64,000 bases of DNA from the NCBI GenBank assembly GCA_006384855.1, contig VCJN01000224.1, forward strand, positions 186,001 to 250,000, read 5' to 3'. Of this stretch, positions 45,630 through 56,876 are shown in pieces. Numbering within the stretch: position 1 is the first letter of the stretch; each line of letters opens with the position of its first letter. The DNA is from Tetraselmis striata. Its lineage: Eukaryota; Chlorophyta; Chlorodendrophyceae; Chlorodendrales; Chlorodendraceae. A program made the translations under genes and the position numbers. The notes beneath the pieces are model-generated. The model saw nothing but the letters and a program-made list of their open reading frames with translations, was not told the origin of the DNA and searched no databases.

Positions 45630-46901
45630 TAATGAATCTGCTGGGGTCATGTGACCCCAAAAGATAACGCTGAACGGTAGTTAAGGAGTACTTGCAGTAC
45701 TGTGGTACGGGGAAATGGATCGTCTGCAGTGATCAGATGGCGTCCGAGTCCGATTCGTCATATACGGGTAGCGACTATTGTGACAAAGCACCGCTATTTT
45801 CATCGCCTTGATATAGGGCTCTAAGACGGTCGGTGGAAAAAACGTTATTTACTATATTTGGGGCCCGTGTTTTTGGCCGGCCCTGTTGATCAAGTACTTA
45901 ACGTTCTTGTGGATAAACTCTATTGCCTCGATGGTTTTCGTAGTAGCGTATTCGTACCACGGTCCGTGGTATTGTACGCGAGTATTGCTTATAAAACGAC
46001 TACATACTGTTGGTTCTAGTACTATTTCGCGAGTACCAGCGCGTGCGCTAAAACGCGTCGCGACATCTTGTGCGCCAGCACCACCACCAGCCGACCATTG
46101 TCACTTCATCAGCCAAGAAGTGGTAGCAAGTAGCCACGCACGCAGGCAGTACCACCGGCGCGTGAGTAGGCTGCCATGGGCCTTTGCTCAACGCGAGGAC
46201 CGCGCGCGGCGGGTGGCTGGGGGAGCGTTGACCGGTATACCCAGCGCTTCCGCGACTACCCAGCGCGGCGCGACCGACTGGACCACACGACCGAACACTC
46301 GTGCCTTTTGGCGCCGTCGTTGGCCTTTCTGTAGCTCTTGTAAGGGTCCTTGCTTGGAGGAAACGAGGCATTCTTCGGCTATTCGCCCAGGCGGAGCGAA
46401 GCCGACACGTGCGATCGACGTACTTGGGTGGGGATGATGGCGCGGCCGAGACGGTCGTGGCGCGGGGTTGTGGTACGTCTGTGGTTTGACCGCCGTCAAT
46501 GTTGGCTTGGGGGTTAAATAGCACTCCTGGCCGGCCAGACCGGGGGCTGGACGCAGGTCGGGTGCAAGAGGGGGGGCTGCGCCGTATGTTGGTAGTACGA
46601 GTACCACGGTACTATTACTCGTACCACGAAAAACATCGAGGCACTATAGGGGTAGCAGTGATTTTAACATGAGGGCTTTAACAAATGCGTACTACTTACA
46701 GTACTAACAGCAACTATGAAAGGTTGTTAGTAAAAGAGAGACATAAGCCTGAAACCAAGGTCGAGCAGGAGGCCAGGGAGCCAAGAACCAAGGAGAAGCC
46801 AAGGGAACCACGAAAGTGCCAAGCAGCCAGGAACCAAAGGGACCACTGCCCCGGGGTAGGCTATTAGCCGAGGCGAGGACGCTTGCAGCCAATGACCCGG
46901 G
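45630..46901. other. spacer without recognised genes
   Basis: GTAC-rich patches are common (for example 46590-46630 and 45690-45720). No supported coding sequence. Confidence 0.45.
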
Positions 46902-47507
46902 TCATAGCAACACAGGCCGACGAGCGACGCGACGCAGGCGCATAGCAGAAGCACCATCACGTGCCGCGCGCGCGCCCGCGACCCCGCCAAGAACGTTGTA
47001 TGCATGCGCCATGCTGATGAGCAAGGAGAAACGGCGCCACCACGCATCAGACAAGAGCTGGCCGATTTTTTGGCCGGTGTGTGTGTAGCTAGCTTTCGCG
47101 AGCTTCACCAAGAAGGCCTCACCGTGCGGGGCCAGCGAGCCAAACTCGGAAACGACGAAAGGAACAAAGCGAGGCATGCCGGCGGCGTTTCGGACACCCT
47201 CGTCATACTTCTGGATTTTGTGGCGCTCTGCAGCCCGCAAGGCATTCGTTGGATTCGAGCTTGACACGCCGAGGATAGTGGCAATGGTGGTATCGACAGC
47301 AACCGTGTTCCCGCGGATACCACCATACCCAAAAAGCCCAACATCGGGCGGCCGGCCGGCGCTGCCCTTCGGAAGAGAAACAAGCACCGACGGGTCCGTG
47401 AGTATCTGGACACCCACGCCAAGCGGGACTTCACGTCGAGGCACACGTCGGAAAGGCCATGTGCCGCCCACTCGTGTGCGGCGTGATTGGAGTCGCCCCA
47501 AGAGCAA
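46902..47507 (-). pseudogene. probable C-terminal fragment of a mobile-element ORF
   Basis: 201-codon open frame. Residues about 95-140 (ERHKIQKYDEGVRNAAGM, then PRFVPFVVSEFGSLAPHGEA and FLVKLAKAS) have the style of the conserved tail that follows reverse transcriptase in many retroelement polyproteins of algae and protists. No catalytic motif is present, so it is at most a remnant. The assignment rests on remembered sequence style. Confidence 0.35.
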
Positions 47508-49468
47508 CGTGCCACGTGATCAACGTACGCGATCGCCCGGGCACGACATGGGTAGGTAGGTTCTTTACAGGGGTACGAAGTACGGCACTTACACGCTTGT
47601 TTATGGGGCCCTCACCACTGTTCATTATAGGGGTGGATTGATTATAGGGGGTTCATTATATATGTAAATTCACCGATGCTACTGTATAGTACTTAGCGTT
47701 TCAACTGCCGTGGATCTAGCTGTACGCAGCATGCGGAGTACACTGGCGGAGACCGGCGGCATTCGAAAATGCCGGTTTATTACTAAAGCGAGGGCATGGC
47801 TCGTGCCGGCCTTGCGTAAAGCCTGCTTAGCCACCACCACCACTCTTCTCTAACAGGCGCCTCCTAGCTAGACGGTGTTTGCGAGCGACCATCCGACGCG
47901 TGATAGGACGGACAACAACCAATGTTGGAGACAAGGTTGCCCATCACTTATAGTTGTTGTCGTAGAGCCTATACCTCTATAGGTTGATGTTTAGGTCACA
48001 AATGCCATGTGCAATAAATGTAGTCCGCAATAATCCTACCGTTGCAGAAAGGGGTCACTCACCTCTGGCACCGCAAAAGCGCTGGACAATGGCCGGCGAT
48101 GCCTCATAGATTTCCCTAGACGAAGTCTTCATGGGCTGCGCCTCCAAGTGGCCCGCCAATTGCCCCGCTCTTGTCCATTCTGCGGCATGACCAGTTGCTC
48201 CAGCTGGCAAACTGCACGATGTGCGTATAAAATATGCATTCATGCGCGCAGTCTCTAGTCTGCGCCCCGCGCATCAGCTCGCGCATAGCACCGCCATCAT
48301 TCCCAAGGTCCGCGCAACAACAGACAGTCCGTCCGTGTGTAGAATGACAGGCGGGGCATGTCGACGTCCTGCGGGGCGCTAGCCTCCGCCTACATAGCAA
48401 ATATAGAAGGGGAATGTACGACGCCCCACTGAGTGCGGCAGGCCCGGCGGCACCACCCCAACCTCCACGTGGTGGGCGATGGAAACCCCTAAGACCCGTG
48501 CCCGGCTGGGTGCGGCAGGGGGCTGAGCGGGGTGGCCGGTTGTGGCGGGTCCTTGGATCATGCGACGACCGGGGAGCCCCACGGGGGGCTTTTCAAATAA
48601 TATTCGCAGTCCCGGTAGCGTCTGCTGGCGCCGCCGGGCGGCAGCCCTGTACGGGGGGCTGCTAAAAATAATGCATGCACGACCTCGGCCTTGCGTCGGC
48701 CTCTCCTAGATCCGCCTACGGGTGGGGAGGGGACGAGTCAGTACGACTCGGACGGGGCAAGCCTACTCGCGAGGGTTGTTCGAAATAAAATCGCGTTCTC
48801 GTACCTCGGTACGACCCGCGACCGACATGCAGAAAATTTGGCGTATCCCCCACCCGTATGTGTTCTACCTATTGTGAATCACTCGAATCCCGGCCTAGTA
48901 AAATAACTGAGTGTTCGGCGGCGCCTTGCGGCCGACCCGTTCGGAACACCCGGGAATAAACCCTCAGCCGTCCCGTGAGAACGGGCGAGGGCGGCGAGTG
49001 CGAGGAGACTGAAACCCGACACTTAAAGGCGGGGCGGGCGTTCGGGGGCGGAGAGGCCGGGCATGGCAGCGACTCAGGGGCAAGGAGACAGGAGCCGGAG
49101 TGCCCCGAGGAAGTCGCAACCATGTATAAGGAGTCCGCTGGCGGTCAGCTCTGTCGGACCTTGGACGAGCGACTACAACGACGAGGCGCGCTGCGAAGGC
49201 GAGCGGCGCGCGGGCATGCAGGACCGGTCTGCTGACCACGGAGCGACGGCACGCGGACGGGGGGGGGGGGGGGTGCACGCCTTGTTCCCTCCAGACCCCC
49301 TTGGGGATCCAGCGCAGCGCCATTGCATCTTACCGACGACAGCGGCCAATTGCCCACACGGCACCGACCTTGTGGCCAATAGAGCCAAATAATCGTAGAC
49401 GCGCTGGGTTGCAACAACCCACTTGGCCGCCCGCATTGCGGTGACGGATACCTCACAGGTATGTTATA

Positions 49469-50066
49469 TACGGCTCCGTGTTTGCGTTATGACTGCGGCA
49501 CACATACACCGCAGTAACCTCATCGTAATAAGGGCGTAGTGCCCTTGTTGGCGGCGGCCCGCCGCTCATAATTGCGGCTTTATGGACGTATTCTTGATCT
49601 ATGTCACAAGAAGACTCCTCCGCTTTATTTATTTTGCGATTTCCGTATCATGGCCGTCGCCCGTGTAATCTTGCTATATGTGCGCATATATAGGGGTCGG
49701 CAGCTGAGAATCTGGCCGTCGGCCATATGAGGTTAGTGTACGGGGTCGACGGTTGACAATCATTATACTTAGCCGCACGGGAGTGGTAATATATTCAACT
49801 CCGTATATGCTTTATTATACGACTGCAACATCACTACCACATACACCGCCGCAAGAACTCTATCGTACGGGCATGAAGCCTTTGGTGATGGCGGCCCGCC
49901 GCGCGCATACTTTATCCGGACTTGCGACCCACCCCCCCCCCCCCCCCCCCATTATTCTCTACATCACACAACGTCACGACTCCTCCGCTTTTTGCAAGTT
50001 ACGCATCACGTCCATCGGTTGTGTAATACTGGTATATATACGTAGTACATATGGGGGTTGGTATTA
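49469..50066. repeat. diverged tandem duplication of about 260-270 bp
   Basis: 49469-49730 and 49793-50066 share ordered blocks: TATAC..CTCCGT, GACTGC, ACACATACACCGC, GGCGGCCCGCCGC, a CTCCTCCGCTTT block, GTGTAAT and ATAT..GGGGTCGG/GGGGTTGG. The second copy has gained a C run (about 49930-49950) in the middle. A third echo of the end is near 50318-50360. Confidence 0.6.
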
Positions 50067-52143
50067 TTTACATGAGCTAGCAACAGAAGGCGATATCAGG
50101 AAATCACCAAAAAAAGGACAATCAGGAAGGTCCTCTACATCGATTGCGAGGTGGAAGCAGTAACATGAGAAGACGCAGAATGGGCACGAGCCCACGCATC
50201 AGACTTGGCCATCTGCACACCGGCAGAGAGAATGCCGCCCAGGGTACCATGCACGCAAGCCGAGACCCGCTGCAGCAGCCCCCGCCGTGTGCGTGACAGG
50301 TGACGGCGGAACTCAGCATATGGGGGTTGGCACATGATAATCTTGTCGTCCGTCATATAACGCGGAGGCGCAGGTGACCCGAAGTTCCAACATGTTGTGT
50401 TAGTATTTTTAATCAGGAGGGCGCGACGAAAGGGGAGGCATGCGACAAACAAGGTTGTGCAACAAACGCATGGTAGGTGGGCCCACGGGCGCGCGCGGAC
50501 ACAACTGCCGCTGGCGCCGCAAGATGACGGCGCCAAGGAAGAATCTAGGGTGAGCACATCCCGAAGGTAGTACATCGTACAATATACGTCACCTATTAGT
50601 ATATTTGTATAATAGTACAAAGTGTGATATCCGCACAACGCCTTCTTTTTGACGAACCGGTTTTTTCGCACTAAATTCCTGCAAACATAAGTTTCACTCG
50701 AAATTGCGACCATTTTATTAGAGACATTATTTTGATCCCCCCAAATTTTCCGAGATAATTGCGCATTCGGCCCAATTTCATCACTGGATATTGCACCCAG
50801 TCCCCGAGGCACTTTATATTCATGGCTTATATTTATAACGGCGAATCATGATAATCTGCTCGGTGAAGCATGTAGGTAGCGAGTATTAATTAAACCACAA
50901 TGCCTGTTACATAAACGGCTTAACAGACGGCGGGTCACCCGCTCGACCCCCATAGTTAGGCGCTTCACTTCATTATACTGCCTTGTCCTCACGGCAACCC
51001 CGCCCGCCCAGGCGCCAACAGCAAGGCGGGTGACCCAACGGGGCCTCCGAGCGCCGCCGGGTTACCTTGGGCCTCAAAAAGCCCTAGAAAGCGTACCTGA
51101 TGTCGCGGGGTGGGTGGCGGTGTGCGACATTGCGGCGGTTATCCGCATGTAAACGACTATTGCCGCCCAAAGCAGCACTATACCCGATCCAGTCAACGAC
51201 CCGACTCCCACCCTCCCACACCAGTGGCTACCCGCCATGGAAGGGGTGAACCTTGACGGTGCCGACGGCAGCGGCGTGGCGGGGTGGTCTCAGCAAGTTT
51301 TCGGTGGCGGCGAGTCGGAGATAGACGGGGCAAAGAAGTCCCTAGCAATATGGCGGCCGCCGGCGGGCAGCCACCGAATAATGGCGACACTACGCCTCCG
51401 AGCGGCCAGCGGAAACGCGGCCGCGGAGCCACACAGGCACACGCGGCCGACAGAGCGTGCGGCACCATCCGCATTTCCAAACCCAGACCGAGTGGGTGAG
51501 GCAGTTTGCGAAGTAGGACAACAAGCTGCACCAACACGTTGTGTTGGACCTGGCGGTGGAGCTCCTTAAAAAGCATGAGGGCAGCGGGGCTAGTCCCCGA
51601 CCCAATGGCCCCGAATAGCGCTCCAGTGAGGAGCACTCCCTGGTGCTCGTCATTGGCACTGCAGGGGCCACAACGCACGTAGCATACTTGGCACTACTGT
51701 CGCACAAGGCAGCATGGCGCGTGCGCCAAGGGGTTGGCCTAGTCAAACGGGCGGTAGTCGCGGCCGGCAGGGCGAGAGCTGGTCGGCTGGTCCGATCTGT
51801 CCACCGCCCGCCCGGCCGCCGCCCATCTGCCCGTTCTCGACCGCGAGGAATCCATTTCTAGGCTCCCCAGGGCCAGCCGGCCCCGTCCCAGTAGGTAGGG
51901 TCCACGAAGCCGCCTCGGGACGGGTCAAGTCCTGGTGGGTCGAAGGTCAGCGGACGGGCATATTATGCTGTTCGTTTCTGGGGAACATCCCGAATACTGC
52001 GGGGAATAGTACAATAACGTGAGTATTCGTATGTGAGATCACCCCGAAGACCCTGGCTGTGGGGGTCCCCTTTTATATGCGGCAGTGTGGTCTCAGGCTG
52101 ACTCGGGGACACTACTCGTACGGTTACCGGGTACCTCCCAGTA

Positions 52144-52162
52144 TTCGCGCGCGCGCGCGCGC
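52144..52162. repeat. (CG)n dinucleotide run
   Basis: About nine alternating CG units, a sequence type able to adopt Z-DNA. Confidence 0.85.
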
Positions 52163-52363
52163 CTAGCAGTCAGCAGCATCACGCCCCGCCGGTCCGGTGT
52201 ATAAATGATTACATGTGCTAGACGCAACATTCAGGAAATCCAGAAGGAAATCCAGCTACGGGCCAACGGAAGCGGGAACCGCCATGGTAGCCACCGACCA
52301 GGCATCGCCACCAGCCAGCCGCCGCTCCACGCAGTAGGGACGCTCTCCCCAGCACACAATCGC

Positions 52364-53175
52364 GGGCCACTCCAATAGCGGCACTAGGCCGAATGTGATG
52401 TGAAGGCGCCGACAGGAAAGGAGCTTCGAAGTTGAGGTCTCGCAGCAAGGAGCGGAAGTGGGGGGTCCAACCCAAAACAGGGCGCCACGGGCGTGCAACA
52501 GACGCATGCCACCCTACGACAGATCCGCCGCCAGCTCGGTCGCGTCCTTTTCCGCCAAACGTAGAACGCCTTCCCCAGCACAACATCCCGGGCCACTCCG
52601 ATAGCGGCGTTGAGCCGAATGTGATGTGGAGGCGCCAACATGACAGGGTGGGAGAAAGTGCTCAACGAGTAGGGAATGGAGAGCCGACCGGGCCAGCAAC
52701 GACGTAAGACGCCGGTGTCCAGCGCGCGTTGTTCCGCCCAGCGCCAGATCCGCCGCCAGCTCGGTCGCGTCCCCTTCCGCCGAACGTCGAACTCCTTTCC
52801 CAACACAACATCCCGGGCCACTCCAATAGCGGCACTAGGCCGAATGTGATGTGGAGGCGCCGACATGACAGGAAGGGAGAGGGTGCTCAAAGAACAGCGA
52901 ACATGGACTTGACCGGGCCAGCAACGACGTAAGACGCCGGTGTCCAGCGCGCGTTGTTCCGCCCAGCGCCAGATCCGCCGCCAGCTCGGTCGCGTCGTCC
53001 CCTTCCGCCGAACGTAGAACTCCCTTCCCATCACAACATCCCGGGCCACTCCAATAGCGGCACTAGGCCGAATGTGTTGTGGAGGCGCCGACAGGACATG
53101 AAGGGAGAGGGTGCTCCAAGAACAGCGAACGGGGACTTGACCGGACCAGCAACGACGTAATAGGACGCCGGTGTC
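52364..53175. repeat. 226-bp tandem repeat array, about 3.5 units
   Basis: The block GGGCCACTCCAATAGCGGCA starts at 52364, 52590, 52815 and 53043, giving periods of 226, 225 and 228 bp. Each is followed by GCCGAATGTGATGTG and GAGGCGCC, and preceded (units 2-4) by CGCCAGCTCGGTCGCGTC. On the minus strand the units stay in one open frame (52384-53430) with a period of about 75 residues (HHIRPSAAIGVARDVVLGKE, then GTRPSWRRIWRWAEQRALDT). Coding is possible but not shown. Confidence 0.85.
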
Positions 53176-53399
53176 CAGCTCACACTGCTCCTCCACGGCA
53201 GTGGGAGCACGGGCGGGGCCAAGGCTACCAAGGCGCCACCCGTGCACGATCCCCGCCGCCCCCATCCCCATCCGGGGGTGGAGGCGGAGGAAGGGCCCGC
53301 GATTCCGAGGGCCGAGGACGGTCGTCTGGCCCGCCCAGGTGGCGGGGGGTGGGTGGGTAGCTGGAAAAAGTAATCTGCCGGTGTATAAATAAGGCACAT

Positions 53400-56185
53400 T
53401 ATGCTGCTGCACGGCATAGGGTCCGGACACTAGTACGTAATAACCGCCGCCGCCAAAGGGAGCGGGCCGTGCTAAAAGCGGTTCAGGATTTTAAGAAGGG
53501 TGGTGGGAGACGGGAGTTCTGGAAGTGGGCGCGCTCTCTCCGTAAGGGGCAGGGTTCATTCGAGGGCGCGAACGAAACGCGATCCGGTATCGGGGGTACT
53601 TCATACCGAGCCGGGCGAAATCAATGCGTGCTGGGCGCGGCACTATCGAAAGCTGCTGCGTGACCCCCACCCCCTAGCACAACGGGTTGCGATATACCGT
53701 GCGGCGTGGGAACACCGCCACGGTACATCCCCACCCATTGCCCCCGCACTAAACGGGATTAATGGGCGTATAACATGGGAGGAACTAGTCAAGGCTCTTA
53801 GGCGTTTAAAAAATAATAAGGCCCAGGGGCAGGATGGGATCACTGCAGAGGCTTTAAAATTGGCGATATACGCCCCGAATAGCCATTTTGGCAAGGCATT
53901 GCTGGCCTTAATTAACGGGATATGGACTAAGAACTACATCCCCCAGCAGTGGCGTAGCTCGGCCATAGTATCGGTGCCCAAGAAAGGCGACGCGACCGTT
54001 ATGGACAATTATATGGGTATTTCGATTATGGGTGCCGCTATGAAACTCCTTATGACCGTCATTTCCCAACGCTTGCAAGACGTCTGCCAAGCTAAAGGGA
54101 TAATCCGCCGTTGGCAAGCGGGTTTTATGCGGAATGAGGAGGGCCCAATGCAAGTCGCCAGCTTGTTCGATATCGCGGCTCGTCGCCAAGCGGCAGGTCT
54201 ACCCACCTACGCGGGTTTTATTGAGTTTAGGAAGGCATATGACACCGTACCTCATGAGCTTTTATTCCTAAAACTACAAGCCATAGGAGTTACGGGTCAT
54301 ATGCTTGCCTTCATTAAAACTTTATACAGGGATAGTATGGTACGGGTTAAGACAGGGGTGGCCCCGGAAACACTATCAGACCCCATACCCATAGAGCGTG
54401 GCCTCCGACAGGGATGCCCCGCTTCCCCCATCCTATTTAACATATTTATTAACGATATATTCGATGGGGTAGAACATCTAGGGTGTGATGTACCAGGGTG
54501 CACTGACACATTAGCGGCAAGGCGACCACTAAGGGTGCCAGGTCAGTTATACGCGGACGACGCTGTTGGTATCACGGGCTCGTTCGATAACCTGCATGCC
54601 ATGTTCGCCCACTTCTCGCAGTGGGCGGAGTACCATTTTATGGGGTTTGGGGTACTTAAGTGTGGGGTGATGGCATTAGGCCGATATTCCGACGAGACCG
54701 CGTTACGCGAACAAGCTGCCCGATGGCAGCTTGGGGGGAAACGGGTACCGGTTGTAAATGAATATAGGTACTTGGGTACGGTCATTAAGTCGGATTTAGG
54801 TATGCAACACAGAGTAGACGACCGGGTTAATAAGGGTAAACGCGCTATTGAGGCGCTCGATTCGGTATTAGTCGGTGGACGGGACATAATTCCTATTAAT
54901 GTGCGTGTGTCGGTTTTAAAACCTGTGTACTGCCGCTTTTAACTTATGGGTGTGAAGTATGGGGCATGGATAGAACTAGCGGCGCAAATAAATTACAAAC
55001 CGTACTCAATCAGTGCTTGCGTTGCCTCATTGGGGTAGGTAAAAACTCCCCTGGGGTGGCCACTGCACCGATGATGCGGGAATTGGATATTGCGCCCATA
55101 GAGGCTACGGCCGCTGCGGCACGGGCTCGGGGGTTCCTTAAAGCATCCGACTTGAATACATGTATAACCCATTTAGTAGATCAGCCAAGTCGGGCGCGCC
55201 CTAACACGTGGACGTCGGGGACTGTGCGGTGGTTAGATCGACTAGCTAGGGCGAACGTAGGGCTAGCTGAGGGGGCGCATCTTCCACTTGAGTGGAGGTC
55301 ACTAGCCGCGCGCGATGCCGCTAAACTAGTAAAGGCATCGGTGTGGGCGCGTTACGAATCGTCGGTATCGTTAGCACGCAATATATATATAACACCTGGG
55401 GTATATATGCGTCCAGGCGTCCTATGCGTCAAACCCGTTGCCACAGTACGGTGTGGGTGTCCCCGCGGGGGTTGTGGCCGGGTTGCACATTATGATACAA
55501 TTACGCACCCGAGTATTTCCCACTGCCCGCCGATTGGCCCGGATTCATGCCATGCGTGAGCGGTTCCTTGAACACTGCCCTGCATGTGGCGGAGGTGAAT
55601 CTGAGACTATCGAACATATGTTGGTGGAGTGCCCGCGGTGGGGGTATCACCGTCATAATTTTGGGTTGTTAGTTCCGGAGTTCAGGGATTTTATTAGTAG
55701 TCAGGTTAGTGCGTCAACGCCTGAGGACTTAACTGCCTTGCTTGGGCGGGGTCCCCCCCTCCCTTCACGGCGCTCTGGATTCTACTGGGAATGGGAAATT
55801 TTTCCAGCTATGGCGTCGGGCCCTCCCTCACATTGCTTTTTTTGTTGCACATGTATCGCACTCCCGAAATGCTTTGCTCCGCGGGTTGGGGCTTGCCCGC
55901 AACTCGCATTACTCGAATGGGCCGACGCCCAAACGGGTAGGGCGGACCTTTCGTGAGTGCCGGGTATTTTGATGGCAGTGTTTTAGACGGTGATCCAACA
56001 GTGTTGGAAATTCCGTCACTGGCCTCCAATTAGTGTTACGAAATGCTTCGGCAATTTGCTTGATGGCTATAACGGAGCGTCGCATACCCAGGGCTTTCCG
56101 TAACTGGATTGCTGCCTAAACGGCCGTCGTAGAGACGCTGCAAGGGTTTCACTGGTGCCAGTCCTGTCCCGGGGGCGAAAAAAAA
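53400..56185 (+). mobile_element. non-LTR retrotransposon (LINE), copy 1
   Basis: Reverse-transcriptase-bearing element ending in an A-run at 56178-56185 after CCCGGGGGCG. Upstream sequence in the RT frame is readable from about 53400 (AVLKAVQDFKKGG, REFWKWARSLRKGQ). No apurinic endonuclease domain is seen, so the copy is probably 5' truncated or the 5' part is missing. From about 53653 it matches copy 2 at 61370-63905, in opposite orientation, almost base for base. Confidence 0.88.
53469..55956 (+). pseudogene. LINE reverse transcriptase with zinc-knuckle C-terminus, frameshifted
   Basis: RT motifs in order: FIEFRKAYDTVPHELL (block A), IERGLRQGCPASPILFNIFI (block B) and QLYADDAVGITGS (catalytic YADD). 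A C-terminal zinc motif follows, HCPACGGGESETIEHMLVEC. The frame is broken at least three times. The first break is near 53570, between SLRKGQGSFEGANET and GVLHTEPGEINACWARHY. The second is near 54918, where a T-run has four T's against five in copy 2. The third is near 55385-55440, before the zinc motif. Such proteins reverse-transcribe their RNA at the nick; this copy cannot make a full protein. Confidence 0.88.
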
Positions 56186-56876
56186 GGCACGACGGCACTA
56201 CTGCCAATCAATAATGCACTGCGCCGCGGTACGGGCGCGGGTAGACTACCTGACTTATCTGTGACTACCTGTGCGAGTACATATGCCACCCTCGACCGGT
56301 ACCCAACGTACCTACGTACCTACAGGTACCGTCGGATACACGCGGGCAGTCGTATTAGACTTTCCTGATACGGTACCCGTACCTCAGAGTTGTCTACGCG
56401 ACCGGTAGTGTCGACTCAGCATCGTGGTCTTCGAGCCGGGGTCAATTGGTCATTGCTTGCATGATAGTGCGACTCAAGCACGAATCTGTCCGACACAAGT
56501 ATGCTGACAGTATGACGTTGACGTTGACGTTGGCGGCTCACGAGCTTGCTGCCGGTACGGACAAAGCACCGTAGGAGCGTTGTCCAATTGCTAACAGCAG
56601 TCGTAGCACATCTGCGGGCGAGCAGCAGTCTGACGAGGCCAAGGAGCGGACAGCGGTAAAGAGACAACCGCGGCTTCTGGGCAGCGGCGCAAACGCATCT
56701 TGGCGTCGTGACGCTTCGACCCCACGCTCACTCCTTTACCAGACCTGACGGGGTGGCACACGTGGCGCGTAGGGCAGTGCAGCCTCAACGGCGGGGCCGC
56801 CCTACGCGTTACGTGGCAGCGCTTGTTTGTCGGGGCCACGGCTAGCAGCGTGTTCGGGGGCGCTACCGCTGACAGG
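56186..56876. other. spacer upstream of the glycosyltransferase gene
   Basis: No gene seen. GTACC/GGTACC motifs are frequent at 56220-56380, and a GACGTTGACGTTGACGTT triplet repeat lies at 56514-56532. It presumably contains the glycosyltransferase promoter. Confidence 0.45.

Larger units (their letters stand above)
47508..52363. other. gene-poor region with TE scraps
   Basis: No complete gene. A GC-rich segment at 48.4-49.3 kb has + frame ORFs such as PVPGWVRQGAERGGRLWR, possibly the 5' part of a retroelement, unproven. A + strand stretch around 51.48-51.61 kb reads WVRQFAK, a stop, then HQHVVLDLAVELLKKHEG, like a decayed ORF. C and G runs lie at 49260-49273 and 49930-49950. Confidence 0.4.

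Noticed and set aside
52364-53175. CRISPR-like array
   Set aside because: The unit is a 226-bp direct tandem repeat without alternating unique spacers, and the genome is eukaryotic.
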